Below the pieces are notes generated by a model. It was not told the DNA's origin. It was given only the letters and a program-made list of their open reading frames with translations, and did no database searches. 64,000 nucleotides of DNA from Sisyra terminalis (taxonomy: Eukaryota; Arthropoda; Insecta; Neuroptera; Sisyridae): assembly GCA_958496175.1 (NCBI GenBank), contig OY292274.1:52338630-52402629 (forward strand), given 5' to 3'. The position numbers and the translations under genes were made by a program. Numbering within the stretch: the first letter of the stretch is position 1; the number at the start of each line of letters is the position of its first letter. Shown here piece by piece: positions 36,102 through 48,900 of the stretch.

Positions 36102-36485
36102 TTAAGCGTCTTCAATGCTGATTGCTGTGATGAGAGGTATAAGAACGCTGAATAAGAATCGAGTCCCTGACATATCCAATACAACATTCTCAATCGTCCA
36201 TCCCTGAAACAAAGCTGACTGTGCACACCAAAACATCATATTTGCAATGTTACCACTCAGAAACCGAAGGTACAACATACCTATTAAATTGTCTGACATA
36301 TTTTGGGGTTCGGGAGGGGAATTGGTGCTAATTAGATTGCTTACATGACACCCGGCCGTTTGAATATGAGATTCAAGGGCAGATCTTTGTCATGGACCCG
36401 AACAAACATGGAACATTCCGTCCAAGAAAATGTAGAACCTGGCATCGTAGACGTAACCGATCGCCTCAAGCTGGTAACATTTGTA
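36102..36485 (-). pseudogene. Decayed higher-GC open frame, origin unknown
   Basis: A minus-strand frame of 128 codons is interrupted once by an in-frame TGA (36390-36392). It reads like real protein on both sides: GYVYDARFYIFLDGMFHV before the stop, and a Ser/Pro stretch then GMLYLRFLSGNIANMMFWC and SGTRFLFSVLIPLITAISIE after it. Base composition is clearly less AT-rich than the neighbourhood, and no start, promoter or flanking exons are evident. Candidates are an old gene duplicate or an endogenous viral fragment such as a nucleoprotein-like sequence from a negative-strand RNA virus. The latter is only an impression from helix-rich composition, and I recognise no diagnostic motif. Confidence 0.35.
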
Positions 36486-38369
36486 TCACCCAATAAACAG
36501 TATCGTTGTTATTGTTTATTATAGCGAATATTATGGATATTATGTTTTTATGACTAGCAATTGAAATCTTAAAACTAGAACCAGGAGCTACTGGCTCCAT
36601 ATCACATCATTTTCGCACAGCTCAAAATTGTTGGTACCTGAAGTTGAAATTGGAGCACAGTCGATTTATCCTCCTTCGCATTCACAAACTACTTAAAACT
36701 TTTTGCCAAAAATGGGAAATTTAAATAACTACTAGTCTCATTCCAATAAGTAATTAATTAATAAGTAAAACGTGAAGCAGCTAACACCATCATTTTTAAA
36801 GGTAACATATTGATCTGAATATGCTATTTTACAATTGTCGTTTGGTTTATTATATGTCTTAAGATGTGCAATTTTATTTCAGTTTGTACTCAGCATTTCA
36901 CAGCATTATCATTATAATCAATGGTCCTAATATTTGTTATACTACAAAGTCAAACGAATCACTTAGGAAGCTTATTCGGATTTTCCCAATATCATTCATC
37001 TCAAATATTACAAATAGGAACCGTTTCGCTCTGGTATTTACGATATATGTTACGCATAAATCAACTTTTCTGTACAGATGAAGCTAAAAACTAGAAAGAA
37101 AATCAAATATTATAAATCATCTCAAATCAACATAGTTGTATTACGAATCACATTGTCTGGGGGTAGGCTGTTAAAGATTTTGAAAACAGAACAACAATCA
37201 TCGATTCTTATTTCCAACAAGCGTTATAAACAAACTAAAAGATCGCAAGTATCTGATTACTTTTTTTACACCTAAGTAAACGAAATAGTAGATTTGGATA
37301 TGTAAATGCATGCAGACATAGTATCCTTTATACAGGATACATCACAACAAAGTTAAGAGAAGTTTTAGATTTTTCTTCAACGAATTTCAAATTTGGTCCA
37401 TTGGATCCAGCGAATTTCATCACTTAGGTCTTAAAGAATTGAATCCTGCGTTTCTCGATATCATATCATTCAAGCATTAATTTAACTTAACGAATTGCGT
37501 TCGCTACGAAAATTTGGTATGTACGTCTGATATTTACTATGTCGAACATTTGTTTCACAATTCAGATAAGAAAAGAAGGACTACAAGAAATATATTAAAA
37601 AGGCTCAACGAGAGATATGCTAACAAGAAAATTTTGGTATTGAATAACTTCTAAAGAAATAATTCACATTGATATCTATGCACATCTATATAATATCTAA
37701 AAAAGTATAAAAGATAAAAATCGAAAATAACTCATATAGTCAAAAATCAAGGATAATAACAATAGCACCGTGATAATGGACCATGCGAAAATAAGGGTCA
37801 ACAGGTTAGTCATTAAGTAAAAAATTTCACTATTTCAGTTTAATTTTCGAAAGGATAAAGAAAATTTAATGGTTAACAAGCATAGTATGCTAAAGTGCCT
37901 ACATATGATAAACATAATTCGAGTTCTATGAGTATTAATATATAATTCGTTGAAAAAAAACTTCGGTCCCAGATATTTCCAAAGGTATTCAATTATTCGG
38001 CTAAATCGTTTACAAAAATTTTGCAGAATTTCTACACTTAAATGAGTTATTTTTTTTACAATGAGAATTGTATTTACATTGTTACTTAGTTATAAGGATG
38101 GTACAGAAAAAATAAGAAAAAAGAGTATTGAAAAAAATGCAGAAAGAAAAAAAATAATAGAAGAAACAAAAAAATATAAAAAAAGGAGAAAAAAAAACAA
38201 GAAAAAACGAAAAAATATTAGATAAAAAAAAAACAAATTAAAAAAGAAAAAAAACTGGTAATTAAAACATTAGATTTGTACTTGGGGTTGAGTAAGTGAC
38301 TATTTTAGAAAACAGCCTGAATTTGAAAAAAAAAAACTAATATAAATAGCCGAGGCTGGATTTGGACCA
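36486..38369. other. Gene-poor stretch with scattered decayed open frames
   Basis: Between 36866 and 37450 several short plus-strand frames look protein-like in pieces but shift frame repeatedly, with no splice pattern that joins them. From 38100 the sequence becomes nearly pure A-rich (AAAAAAGAAAAA) up to the minisatellite. Confidence 0.35.
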
Positions 38370-38375
38370 AAAAAA

Positions 38376-40290
38376 TTGTATTTCGACCAAGAGGGCAAAT
38401 TTGATATCGTAAAAGATGGGTTCGACATCGTGGAAGATGGATTCGACATCGTAGAAGACCGGTTCGACTTCGTGGAGGATGGATTCGTCATCGTAGAAGA
38501 TGGGTTCGACATCGTGGAGGATAGGTTCATCATCGAGGAGGACAATGGAGTGCGACATCGTGAGCAACGGGTTCAGCGTCATGGAGGTGGATTTCAACAA
38601 CAAAGAAGACAAATTCGAAAACGTTTAACAAAAAATATTGCTTCTAAAAATTAAATTCGACATCATCTGCGATGGAGTAAATTTGATGTAAGACGAATGT
38701 TTTATTTCCCAAAATAAAAAAATTCCCAGAATCGAATCGACACCGGACTACGTAGAAGATAGATTCAACAACGCGGAGGACGGATTCGACATCGTGGAAG
38801 ATGGATTCGGCATCGGGGAGGACGGATTCGACATCGAAGAAGATGGATTCGGGATCACGGAGGACGGATTCGGCATCGAAGAAGATGGATTCGGGATCGA
38901 GGAGGACGGATTCGGGATCGAAGAAGATGGATTCGGGATCGAGGAGGACGGATTCGACATCGAAGAAGATGGATTCGGGATCACGGAGGACGGATTCGGC
39001 ATCGAAGAAGATGGATTCGAGATCAAGGAGGATGGATTCGGGATCGAGGAGGACGGATTCGACATCGAAGAAGATGGATTCGGGATCACGGAGGACGGAT
39101 TCGGCATCGAAGAAGATGGATTCGAGATCAAGGAGGATGGATTCGGGATCGAGGAGGACGGATTCGACATCGAAGAAGATGGATTAGGGATCAAGGAGGA
39201 TGGATTCAGCATCGAAGATGGATCAACACCGTGGAGAATGGATTGGATATCGACGAGGATGGACTCGACGTCATGGATGATAAGTTCGATAACGTAAACG
39301 GTAGAATCCACTTTCGAAAGAAGAATTCAACATTTTGGGAAACTATTGAAATTCATGTAAGGGTATGCAAATATTGAAAATAAATAATCCTTCCTAGAGT
39401 GGGTTCTTCGCTGTGCAACGCAACAGCAATACTTTATACGTCTTGGAAATCGGATTTAACAACATCGAAGATAATTCCGACATCGCAGAATAGGCATTCG
39501 GCATCGTGGAGGACGGATTGGACATCGACGAGAATAGATTCGGCATCGTGGAATACGGATTCGACATTATGGAGGACAAATTCGATAACGTAAACGGTAA
39601 AATCCATTTCGAAAGAGGAATACAACATGTTGGGAAATGAATTGAAGTTCAAGTAAGACTATGCAATTATAGAAAATAAAAATCCTTCCTAGAGTGGGTT
39701 TTTCGCTACACAACGCCACAGCAACGATACTTGATACTTCGTGGAATTCGTATTTAAAATCATCGAAGGTAATTCCGATATCGTAGGAGATGGGTTTGGT
39801 CTTGAGGAAAACTAGATCATCACCAAGGATGAGAGACTCGACATCGTAGAAGATAGATTCAACACCGCAGAATATGAATTTTACATCGAGGAAGGCTGGT
39901 TCGACTTCATGGAGGATGGTTTCAATATCAATGAAGTTAAATTCGACATCGAGGAAGGCAGGTTCGACTTCGTGAAGGATGGATTCAAGATCGTGGAAAA
40001 CTGGATCGTCGAGGACAAGTTCGACATTGTAGAAGATGGATTCAACATCGTAGAAGATCGGTTCGACTTCGTGGAGGATGGATTCGACATCGCAGAAGAG
40101 GAATTCGGCGTCGTGGAGAACTGGATCATCATCGAGGAGGACGGGTTCGACTTCGTGGAGGATGGATTTAACGTGGTGGGAAACTGGATCATCATCGAGG
40201 AGGAAGACGGGTTCGACTTCGTGGAGGATGGATTTGGCGTCGTGGGAAACTGGATCGTCATCGAAGAAGTTTTTTTGATAATATAAAAAA
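38376..40290 (+). repeat. 21-bp minisatellite encoding acidic heptads in one frame
   Basis: Blocks at about 38400-38560, 38755-39290, 39470-39590 and 39840-40275 consist of a 21-bp unit of the type GAAGATGGATTCGGGATC plus GAG or similar, often paired into 42-bp dimers. It is far richer in G and C than its surroundings. In the plus frame the unit reads E-D-G-F-(G/D)-I-(E/V); the largest block is open for 167 codons (38794-39297) and the last for 125 (39909-40286). The minus strand is open too (187 codons, NPSSSMS-like repeats). Most unit-to-unit changes are third-position changes in the plus heptad frame (GAA/GAG, GAT/GAC, GGG/GGC). No signal peptide, start context or splice sites tie the blocks into a gene. 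Confidence 0.8.
39285..39780 (+). repeat. Segmental duplication inside the minisatellite region
   Basis: About 39285-39480 and 39583-39780 are diverged direct copies. Both contain GTAAACGGTA, then ATCC(A)CTTTCGAAAG-like sequence, TTGGGAAA, and AATCCTTCCTAGAGTGGG followed by TTCGCT. The period of about 300 bp includes one short 21-mer block, so a larger unit was duplicated after the minisatellite formed. Confidence 0.7.
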
Positions 40291-41369
40291 TGGATTGAAT
40301 ATCATATTCTGACGATTGGTCAAAGCAGCACAAAAAGAACGCTAGTTGCACAGAAGTATAATACTTGCAAATTTGAATATTATACAACCAATGAATTCCA
40401 AAAAAATCTTCTGCATATGCTATTTGGAGGATTTATTTTTTTACATCAATCCAATACTGCAATAACCGAATTATATATTATCTATCTTTTTGAAAAAAGA
40501 AGCACTTAAAACTAATAGAGATTACTTCGAATGGAAGAATAAAATATACTAAAAATGGTAATATTAAATCTTAAAATAGTCACCATCAGAAAACTGACTG
40601 TTTTTACTTGCAGAGAAAATTAAAATTCCTGTTCAGTTAATTCACATAAAAATCGAACCAATCTGAGCACCCTTAATCGACAATTTTCATCAACATGTAA
40701 TTTTAATATACGACTGGCTTGCTGAAACCATTTTCAACTTCAACAAGAGACTTGGAAGAAACTAAATGACAACGCAACAATAGAAGGTGAAAATACTTTT
40801 TTGTTTTATGAAAAAAAAATATTTGATTGTAAAATTTAGATAATGTTAACTTACGTCATAATACAAATAGGCAATTTTATAAAAAAAAATCATTTTCGGA
40901 ATTCAACTCCTGGAAACATTGAAGAATAGGAATAAAAATGTAATGTTAGTAGACGAAAACTAATTCAAGTAAAAGTCAGTTATAATGTAAAACAATTTTG
41001 ATTTTGTTACATAATTTTAAATTTTAAAGAATGGCGAAGACCAATACTTAAAAAATAGCGATACAATCAATTGAAATCGAAAACATTTCCAATCTAATCT
41101 ATAAATTTTTATAACAATATAAGTTTGATTTGAATGTGAAAATTTTACAACTATTTGTAGTAAAATCCTCAAAAAAAAAAATATTGTTGGATTAATTTTG
41201 TCAGTAAATGAGATTAAAATTTGAAAATTTCTTAATTTAAAACATATTTAAGTATTGCTGAAATTAACCGGAAAAACAAGCTATAAATCAAATTACATAC
41301 AAATATCTATCACTATTTTTGAGAGGCGAAGGAATTCTATGGAAAAGTTAACACTTACAATTTGCAAAG
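40291..41369. other. AT-rich stretch, nothing recognised
   Basis: No gene, repeat or RNA structure that I can support. Confidence 0.4.
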
Positions 41370-42180
41370 ATAAAAAAAAAAAATTTGAAATAACAGAAAA
41401 AAATAATCAATTCTACTGGAAGATAATAAAAATCACTTTTTAAAACTATTAATCCAAACTAGAAACTATATTATGTAAGTCAATGTCGAGGAAAATTATC
41501 AGAATTTTGAGAAAAAGTCGAGAACAATTTGAAAAAGTTTCAGTATAATAAATACATTTCTGCTACTCATACAGCATTGTTTAAAGAATCATGCAGTGTA
41601 AAATATGCTTATGAATTACAAAAAGTTTAATCATTGATTAATTATTAACGTGCTCATTATAAGAAAATATCCGTAAGACAAAGTTTTGTCCAGAATTGTA
41701 AGGGGATTTTGAAAAAATATTACAACTCTAATATTGTTAAATTGAAATTTTATGTATTCATTAAAAAAAAAAAACAATTTACTTTTGAAATAATAATATA
41801 CGGAAGAAAAATCAATTCTATTGGAAGATACAAAAAATCAATTTTTAAAACTATTAATCCAAAATAAATCACGTCAAAAACTATATGTATGTCAATGTCG
41901 AGAAAAATTGTCAGAATTTTGAAAAAAGCTGAGAACATTTTGGAAAAGTTTAAGTAAAATAAATAAATTTCTGCTATTGATTAGAAATGTTTAAAGAATT
42001 ATGTAGTGTAACATGCTTATAAATTATAAAAACTTTAATCATTGATTACTTACTAACATGTTCATTATAAGAAAATATTCTTGAGACAAAGTTTTGTCTA
42101 GAAATTAAAGGAATTTTGAAAAAATATTACAACCCGAATATCGTTAAATTGAAATTTTATATATTTAATGAAACACAGAA
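41370..42180 (+). repeat. Tandem duplication of about 405 bp
   Basis: Two diverged direct copies (about 41370-41770 and 41775-42180). Landmarks repeat at a spacing near 405 bp: CTATTAATCCAAA, GTCAATGTCGAG, TTTAATCATTGATTA, CATTATAAGAAAATAT and GACAAAGTTTTGTC. Both are non-coding. Confidence 0.8.
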
Positions 42181-42544
42181 AATATGTAAAAATTGAAAAA
42201 AATACAAAATTTTAAATGTGAAATATTATTGAAATTAAAAGTTAAATTTTATAGAGAATTGTAAAGCATACTCTTTCGTCAATATACATGGGAACATCAG
42301 AGTCGACTTAACAAAGTTTGAGGCTAATCAATGAATCATCTATAACCAGGATTTTTCATGGAATTTTATCCTTTAATAAAAAAAAGTATTAGGAATTTTA
42401 TAATTCATGTATGATTCCAATGAACTGTTTAAAAAAATAAAAAATGATAAAATTTATTTTACTTGTTTTATTCATTGAATCCTTTCTAACTTATAAAAAA
42501 ATATACAAAACAAAATTGATTAAAATAATTACAAATATATAAAA

Positions 42545-42688
42545 GCCTACTGGTGGCCACTTCAAAACTGGTAGGTTCTGGGTTCGATTCATGTATCGAG
42601 CAAATTTCCAATATTTCTCAATAATGGATAATTATAACCCTAGAGATGCTAAGGACCTTCGTAGTTATAAAGCGACGGTAAATAATAA
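42545..42688 (+). repeat. tRNA-derived SINE, copy 3 (A box deleted)
   Basis: AAGCCTACTGGTGGCC jumps straight to ACTTCAAAACTGG, losing the rest of the A-box region. It continues with the B-box-like GGGTTCGATTC, ATCGAGCAAATTT and CCTAGAGATGCTAA, ending AAAGCGACGGTAAATA. Confidence 0.8.
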
Positions 42689-42697
42689 TTAAAAAAA

Positions 42698-42764
42698 TTG
42701 GTAAATTCTGGGTTTGATTTTCGTATCGAGCAAATTTTCGATATATCTCGATTACGGATTTTTA
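42698..42764 (+). repeat. SINE fragment between two SINE copies
   Basis: Contains only the middle of the SINE (TGGGTTTGATTTTCGTATCG to CTCGATTACGGATTTTTAT). It directly precedes another copy, giving three tandem SINE segments. Confidence 0.65.
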
Positions 42765-42766
42765 TA

Positions 42767-42916
42767 AAAGCCTACTGGTGGCCGCTTTAAAACCGGTAGG
42801 TTCTGGGTTCGATTCATGTATCGAGCAAATTTTCAATATTTCTCAATATTGGATATTTATAACCCTAGAGCCGCTTAAGACCTTAGTAGTTATAAAGCGA
42901 CGGTAAATAACAATTA
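42767..42916 (+). repeat. SINE copy 4, abutting the kinesin stop codon
   Basis: A-box-deleted copy like the one at 42545, ending GCGACGGTAAATAACAATT. The kinesin stop codon (minus) is at 42920-42922, so transcription of the kinesin runs directly into the antisense SINE tail within a few bases. The SINE therefore makes the start of the kinesin 3' UTR. Confidence 0.8.
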
Positions 42917-42919
42917 AAA

Positions 42920-45900
42920 TTAAAACTCTCTTAAACGTTGCAAACTTTGTCGAGATTCTTCAATAACTTTACTTCTTGCTTTCTGCAATTGTTGCAAGTA
43001 AAATCGAGGACTGTATGGATAAATTTGTTTTCTAGGTTCTTTCCTTAGATTGACAAAATAACCACTTCGGTATTTTCTATCGCTTGAAAATGTATCTGAT
43101 TCCGAAAAATTAATACATTTTTCTAATCTGTTGCAAGATTTTTCCAACTTATGTTCCCAACGATTAATTGGCATTGATATGAGTGTTTTATTAATCTTTT
43201 TACAATTACATTCCAGAAGTGCGCATTTTGGACAAGATATAATTTTTTGAGTAAATGATTTCATATTTGAAATAATTGAAGAAGTTTCGTCTAAAAATTC
43301 TGTTACTGATTCAATCATATTTTTATTCAAAGAAACGGAATGATTATAAGATTTGGAATTAAAATCTTCAGATAATTTAATGTTTGGTGAAGTTTTAAAA
43401 TCATCTGCATCGTACCAAGTTACATTTTCAATTGGTTCGTATTTTTCTTTAATTAAAAATTTCTCTAAATCTGCCGTATATAAGCAAGTATCTAAACGGT
43501 ATAAATCATTTTTTAAGCTTGAAATGTCAGTATCACTATATTGACATTCGCAATTAATCGGAAAATCTAAAATATTAGTTATGATAGGTTTCCGAATAAG
43601 AGAACAAAACTTTTGTTGTATCATTGGTTTAACTTGCTCATTAAAAGTTTCATTGTTGTAATTGATTTCTGCTATGCAATAATCAACTTGAAACGTTTCA
43701 ATTTGTGTAACTACAGCAACACAATTGATTATCTCTTGATATCGAACTTGAGCTTTACATAAATTATAATCAAGATGATATGATCTTTCGACTGCAATTT
43801 CGAAATACTCAACATTACAGTATTCAATAGCATGAAAAATCTTTTGAACCAATACAATCGGTGTTGATTGCAAAGGATTTTGATTACTATTCAAATGCAA
43901 ATTATTTTCCAGAGAATTGTGATTGCTTAGTAAGTCTGGAGTGCGCGAAATACATACATTATCCAAACTATCGTCAGATATCGAATCCTCAAGATTTGAA
44001 TTTGATAAGTTGAAGTTAATATTCACCGATGTAGTGTATATTTCTGGATCAAAAGAAGGAATTGAAAAAGATATCCTAGATTGATCTACTGACGGTGTAT
44101 TGTGGGTGATATATTTCGTAAAAGATAATAGTTTGTTTTTTGGTGGAAAAGGTTTCGATAGGTCATTACAATTATCGGTTGTATTTCCACAACTTCTTGT
44201 TAATTTTAATGCGATTTCTTGTGTTTCTGTTATTTTTTCAGATGTTAAAGGAATATTGGGACCAACGGCGATGTCGTTAACATCTGCATTCGTTTCTATT
44301 GATGCATCTTTTGTTAAATTCAAAATTTCATTCATATCGTAAGGAACATCAGTAGCGATTTCTTTTACTCTTATTGTAGAAATAAAATCTGTTTGGGTCT
44401 CAGCTGAGGCGGTTGATCTTTTCCTTCGACTTGCGTTTAAGGCACGAAGGCTTATTTCTTGTAGACGATTTCTAGCATTTGTGCAAATACTCAACTCCGA
44501 TGTTAGACTGCTACTACTTGACCGTGTTCTCGGTTCAAATTCTTTAATTTCATTTTTTCTTTTAGCTTTTGCATATAGTCGTTCGGTAACAGAAGCAACA
44601 ATTTCTGATCTTTTATTAGCATCATGCTTTTTAATAGCATCTTTAATAGATAGCTTTAAAGATTTTTCCTCGTTAATGTCACCAGTTATTGAAGTTTGAG
44701 TTTCCTGTGTAATCATTGTTGGATTCATTATCTCTTTATTACTGAATTGTTCTTCCAAAATTTCATTAGAATATCCTTTGTTTTTCATTTTTCTTGCACC
44801 TGGGTATTGGAAATCAAGTGTTAACGAACGCGTTAAAACTTCTTGAGAAATGCTTCGGGGAATTATTGGTTTCTTGGAAGTTAATTCCGTTACACTTAAT
44901 GCTCGACGCAAATTATTTTTTTTGGTTAACAATGAATGGCTCTTTGATTTATTATTTAGAGGGGCTTCTTTTGTAGAACTTTGTAATTTGGATAACAATG
45001 GCTGTTTATTTCGAGCGATACTAGAATTTGATGGCTGTAAGACTTTCTGAGGAGCTTTTTCCATATTAATCTGAAACAGTATAATTTATTTAGTATTTTA
45101 ACAGATTTTTTAGTCCGTCATGTGTTTAGCCCTGAGTCTTTAATCTGGAGTTAAAGTCTAATTTAGAGAAAGAATTAAGTATGAAAACCCGGAGTTTAAA
45201 CTAATCTCGGTTAGTAATTTGTGACCATTGTGATCCATTAGGTATATTTTGAATTTATTTGGAAAAACTTCAATTTAGGAAAAATGGTTGCTTTTTATAC
45301 TTCGAATAATTTAACAACAATGAATTGTTGGAATATACTAATTTGTTGTGACAATTGTTACTCATTTATTAATTAATTCTCATAAAATTCATAAAATTGG
45401 ATAGATTTTTTTTTAAATTTACCGTCATTGAATAGTGTATGTTATTGTTTAATAGAGTGCAAAATGTTTGGCCTTACAGTACCATTGTTACGTAAATATA
45501 ATTCTCCTTTCTAAAGACACTAGTGATGGATTGATTTTCAGAGGATTATTTATTTATTATTCTATAGAAATATTCATATAGCTCAAAAATTATAACCAAC
45601 ACCATTAGCCCAAGTAATACTCCATTCATGGAAAAAAATTATCGTCATAGGTCATTTAGGTTTTTACAAAAACTAAAGACTACAATTTCCTATATATAGC
45701 CTACCGGTGGCCGAGTGGTCTAGGTGACCACTCCAAAACTAGTAGGTAGTGAGTTCGATTATTATATCGAGCAAATTTTCAATATTTCTCGATAATGGAT
45801 TTTATAAACCCTAGAGTTGCTAAAAGACCTTAGTAGTTATAAAGCGACGGTAAATACAAATTCAAAAAAATCGATATTTTCATGAGAATTATCCAGTTAC

Positions 45901-48900
45901 AGTCTGGTCTGCTTAATACAGCATGAGTGTTTTTCAATATTTTTCACCCTAAATACATAAAAATATTTGGCGACTCCCTTTCCTCTGCTGTTTCTAATTT
46001 GTATTTTACTATGCAACGATTAAATATCTAATCTGTTCAATGTTTGTATTTATTTTTTGCTGAGGTTTCGCAACCCCCACGACCTCCTTAGACTCAAGAC
46101 CCACATGTTAAAAATGCTAGATGCAGAATAGTACAGCCCTAAAAGCATATAGTTGAAAATAATTACCTGTTGATGTTTCAAAAGTTCACGAAGGTGGCTA
46201 ATTTCTGCTCTCAATTCCCGAATTAAGCGACTTGTAGGATTTTCATTAATTATTGGTTCGTTGACAATTTGTTTCGCTTGTTGACCAAATCTCAATGTAT
46301 TTATAGTTTCGTTATAGCATATATTAGATGGTGAAACGGCTAAGAAAATAAATGATTAAAAAATTGTAATTATTTATTTTTCTGATTTTAATTACTTGCT
46401 ATCATAATCGTATTGGAATTTCCTCCAAGAGTGTCCTTTAATAACCATGTTAAAACGCTATCTCGATAAGGAATGAATCTATGTGTTGGTCTTCCACCTG
46501 TATTTTCAGCTATTAGTATTAAAAAAAATAAAATTAGTTGAATTTATTTATTAATAATTGTTCAAATACCTAAAGCCGTAATCACATTCCCTAGAGCTAC
46601 AAGGGATCGATTAATATTGGCTCCTTCTTTCAATCGACATAAACTATTCGAAGCACTGCTTGCGCGTTCACTGCAAAAGAGAAAGAAATCTAAAAAATAT
46701 ATAAATAAAAAAGAATTTACAAACCTTCCAGCTAAATCAACCAAATGAATTTTATTGGAAGTTTCAATTCCGTCTTTTAGTTGTCGACAAGTCAATGTTA
46801 AGAGTGAATGACTACGACTTGAAGACTTATTACTTAAAGTTGCAGCCACACTTCGAACTTCTTCACCTTTGTGTATACAATCTAGCAATGCATCAACATC
46901 TTCTACATCATGTTCAGAAAGGCCTAAAATTTTTAATATCCAGCATTATTATTGTTTAATTATTTTTGGCTAGCATTTAAACCCAGATTAGATAAAACAA
47001 AAGAAATAACTATTATATATAAAAATATTGACCAAATATAAAATAAAATCAACACGAAAAAATTAAGTCACCTATTATAAAAAAAATAATTAACTTTTAT
47101 AGATGAATTAAATATTGAAACTTTACAAAGTATTGTTTTATTACAATTACAAAGTATAATATTGTTAATTGTACATCAAAACAGAACATGACTAAATCCC
47201 ATTTCACTTGTGTTGTTTTTCACTATAGATATAGAATAGTTTTATGCACTTTCGAAGTGTATTTTTTTTTAAATTAGTAAATTTTAAATAATACGGCATG
47301 CGTACTTCTATCAATTAGACTTATTGTTTTGTCATGTTCTGTTTTGTCTCATCACGGAAAGTATCGTCGCTGTGCCTGGCAAGTTCTGTAGTGCTTTTGT
47401 GAAAGGTTTTGGAGCAACAGCAAAAAGAATATTATTTAATAAACAAAAGGAAATAAATTAAAAATACAACTCTTTGAAGAAATCGTGGTATTTTGAATAA
47501 GACCGACCGTGAAAGTCATAAATCTAAGAAATAAATCCAACATTTAAATGCAATTTTTAAAATATTTTTCTATACATGCTGTTTTAAAAAAATTTAGATA
47601 CTGCTTATACATATTATTACCCATTATTACTTAATTTTAAATAATGGAATATACAAAGAAAAAAAATGCACATATGCAATTTGCCAGGCACAGCGGCAGT
47701 ATAAAGTGTAGCCGGCTGTTGAAGAAACAGTAGTAGATAGTATTTCATAACATAACAATTAAATTTAAATACTATAAAATGCAAATTATCAATTTTTGAG
47801 AGAAAAATTTAAAAATATTGACAATTTGTATATTTATTATTAATTCCAATCCTAAGTTTGTCTTCAATTATTATTGTTCCGAGGATCTTCTATAACTAAA
47901 TAATTAACATTTAATTTTTATTTTTTCAACGTTTCGCAGTTTATTACTACTTCTTTTAACGATTAAAAAATAATATAACTCCATAAAGTATTTAATTGTA
48001 TATATATAAAATACTTTATACATTTATATTGATATTTATGATCGCTTTAAGAAGCAGTAATAGACTACGAAACGTTGCAAAGAATAAAAAATAAACAGTG
48101 TTAATCATTTAAATTAAAGAAGATACTACTTAGTCTTCACAACCATAATAATTGACAATTTTTGATTGTTCTTCCTATCAAAATTTCATAGTTATCCGGA
48201 CAAAATTGTATGTATTTGTAATTTAATAATAACAAATACTTTTAATTAGAAATTGAAAATAAGATAGATAAAATTATAACTTCATCAGAGGATTTAAATT
48301 ATTTTGGTTAAAGTAGTAAACTTTTTGTATATTTGCCAATTTAGATGAAAATACCATCAAAATATACAAGTTTATTTTAATTTAATAATAGTTTTAAGGA
48401 AATCAGAAAAGTACAAAAAGTGTGTTACGTACGTAAAGAAGTTATAATTATAACGAAACGTATAAGTTAAACTTTTTTTTTAGAATTTCTATAAATATTT
48501 CAGTCTGTCTAAATTTATTATTTTAGTTAATTTAAATAATTTACCTTGTACATATGGACCATGTTTCGGATGTTCACGAATTTTTAAAATTTGAGCGTTC
48601 TTTCCTTTCGGGTTTAAAAGATCTTGAACTTTCTCATTATAAATCTCTAAGAAACTGTAAATTAATATTAAATTAACTATTATTTATAGTTTAAGTGAAT
48701 TAAAACTTGTTTATTTGTGGACTTTAATTAGTTAAAAACCAATTAACATTTGTTAATCCTCGACAATTCGATGTGTATTGTGGACTATTAGTTATTTAAA
48801 AATAGACGTGCAAGTTACAAATTCGTACTGATTTTCCAATGATACAATAGCATTAAAAATTCCACATATCTTTTTCATCGATTGTTATTAACATGAAACA

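Noticed and set aside
38748..39311. Minus-strand 187-codon Ser/Pro/Asn repeat protein in the minisatellite
   Set aside because: Unit variation falls mainly at third positions of the plus frame, not this one, so the minus frame is more likely incidental.
38376..40290. CRISPR-like array of 21-bp repeats
   Set aside because: Units are contiguous without unique spacers, and the context is eukaryotic.
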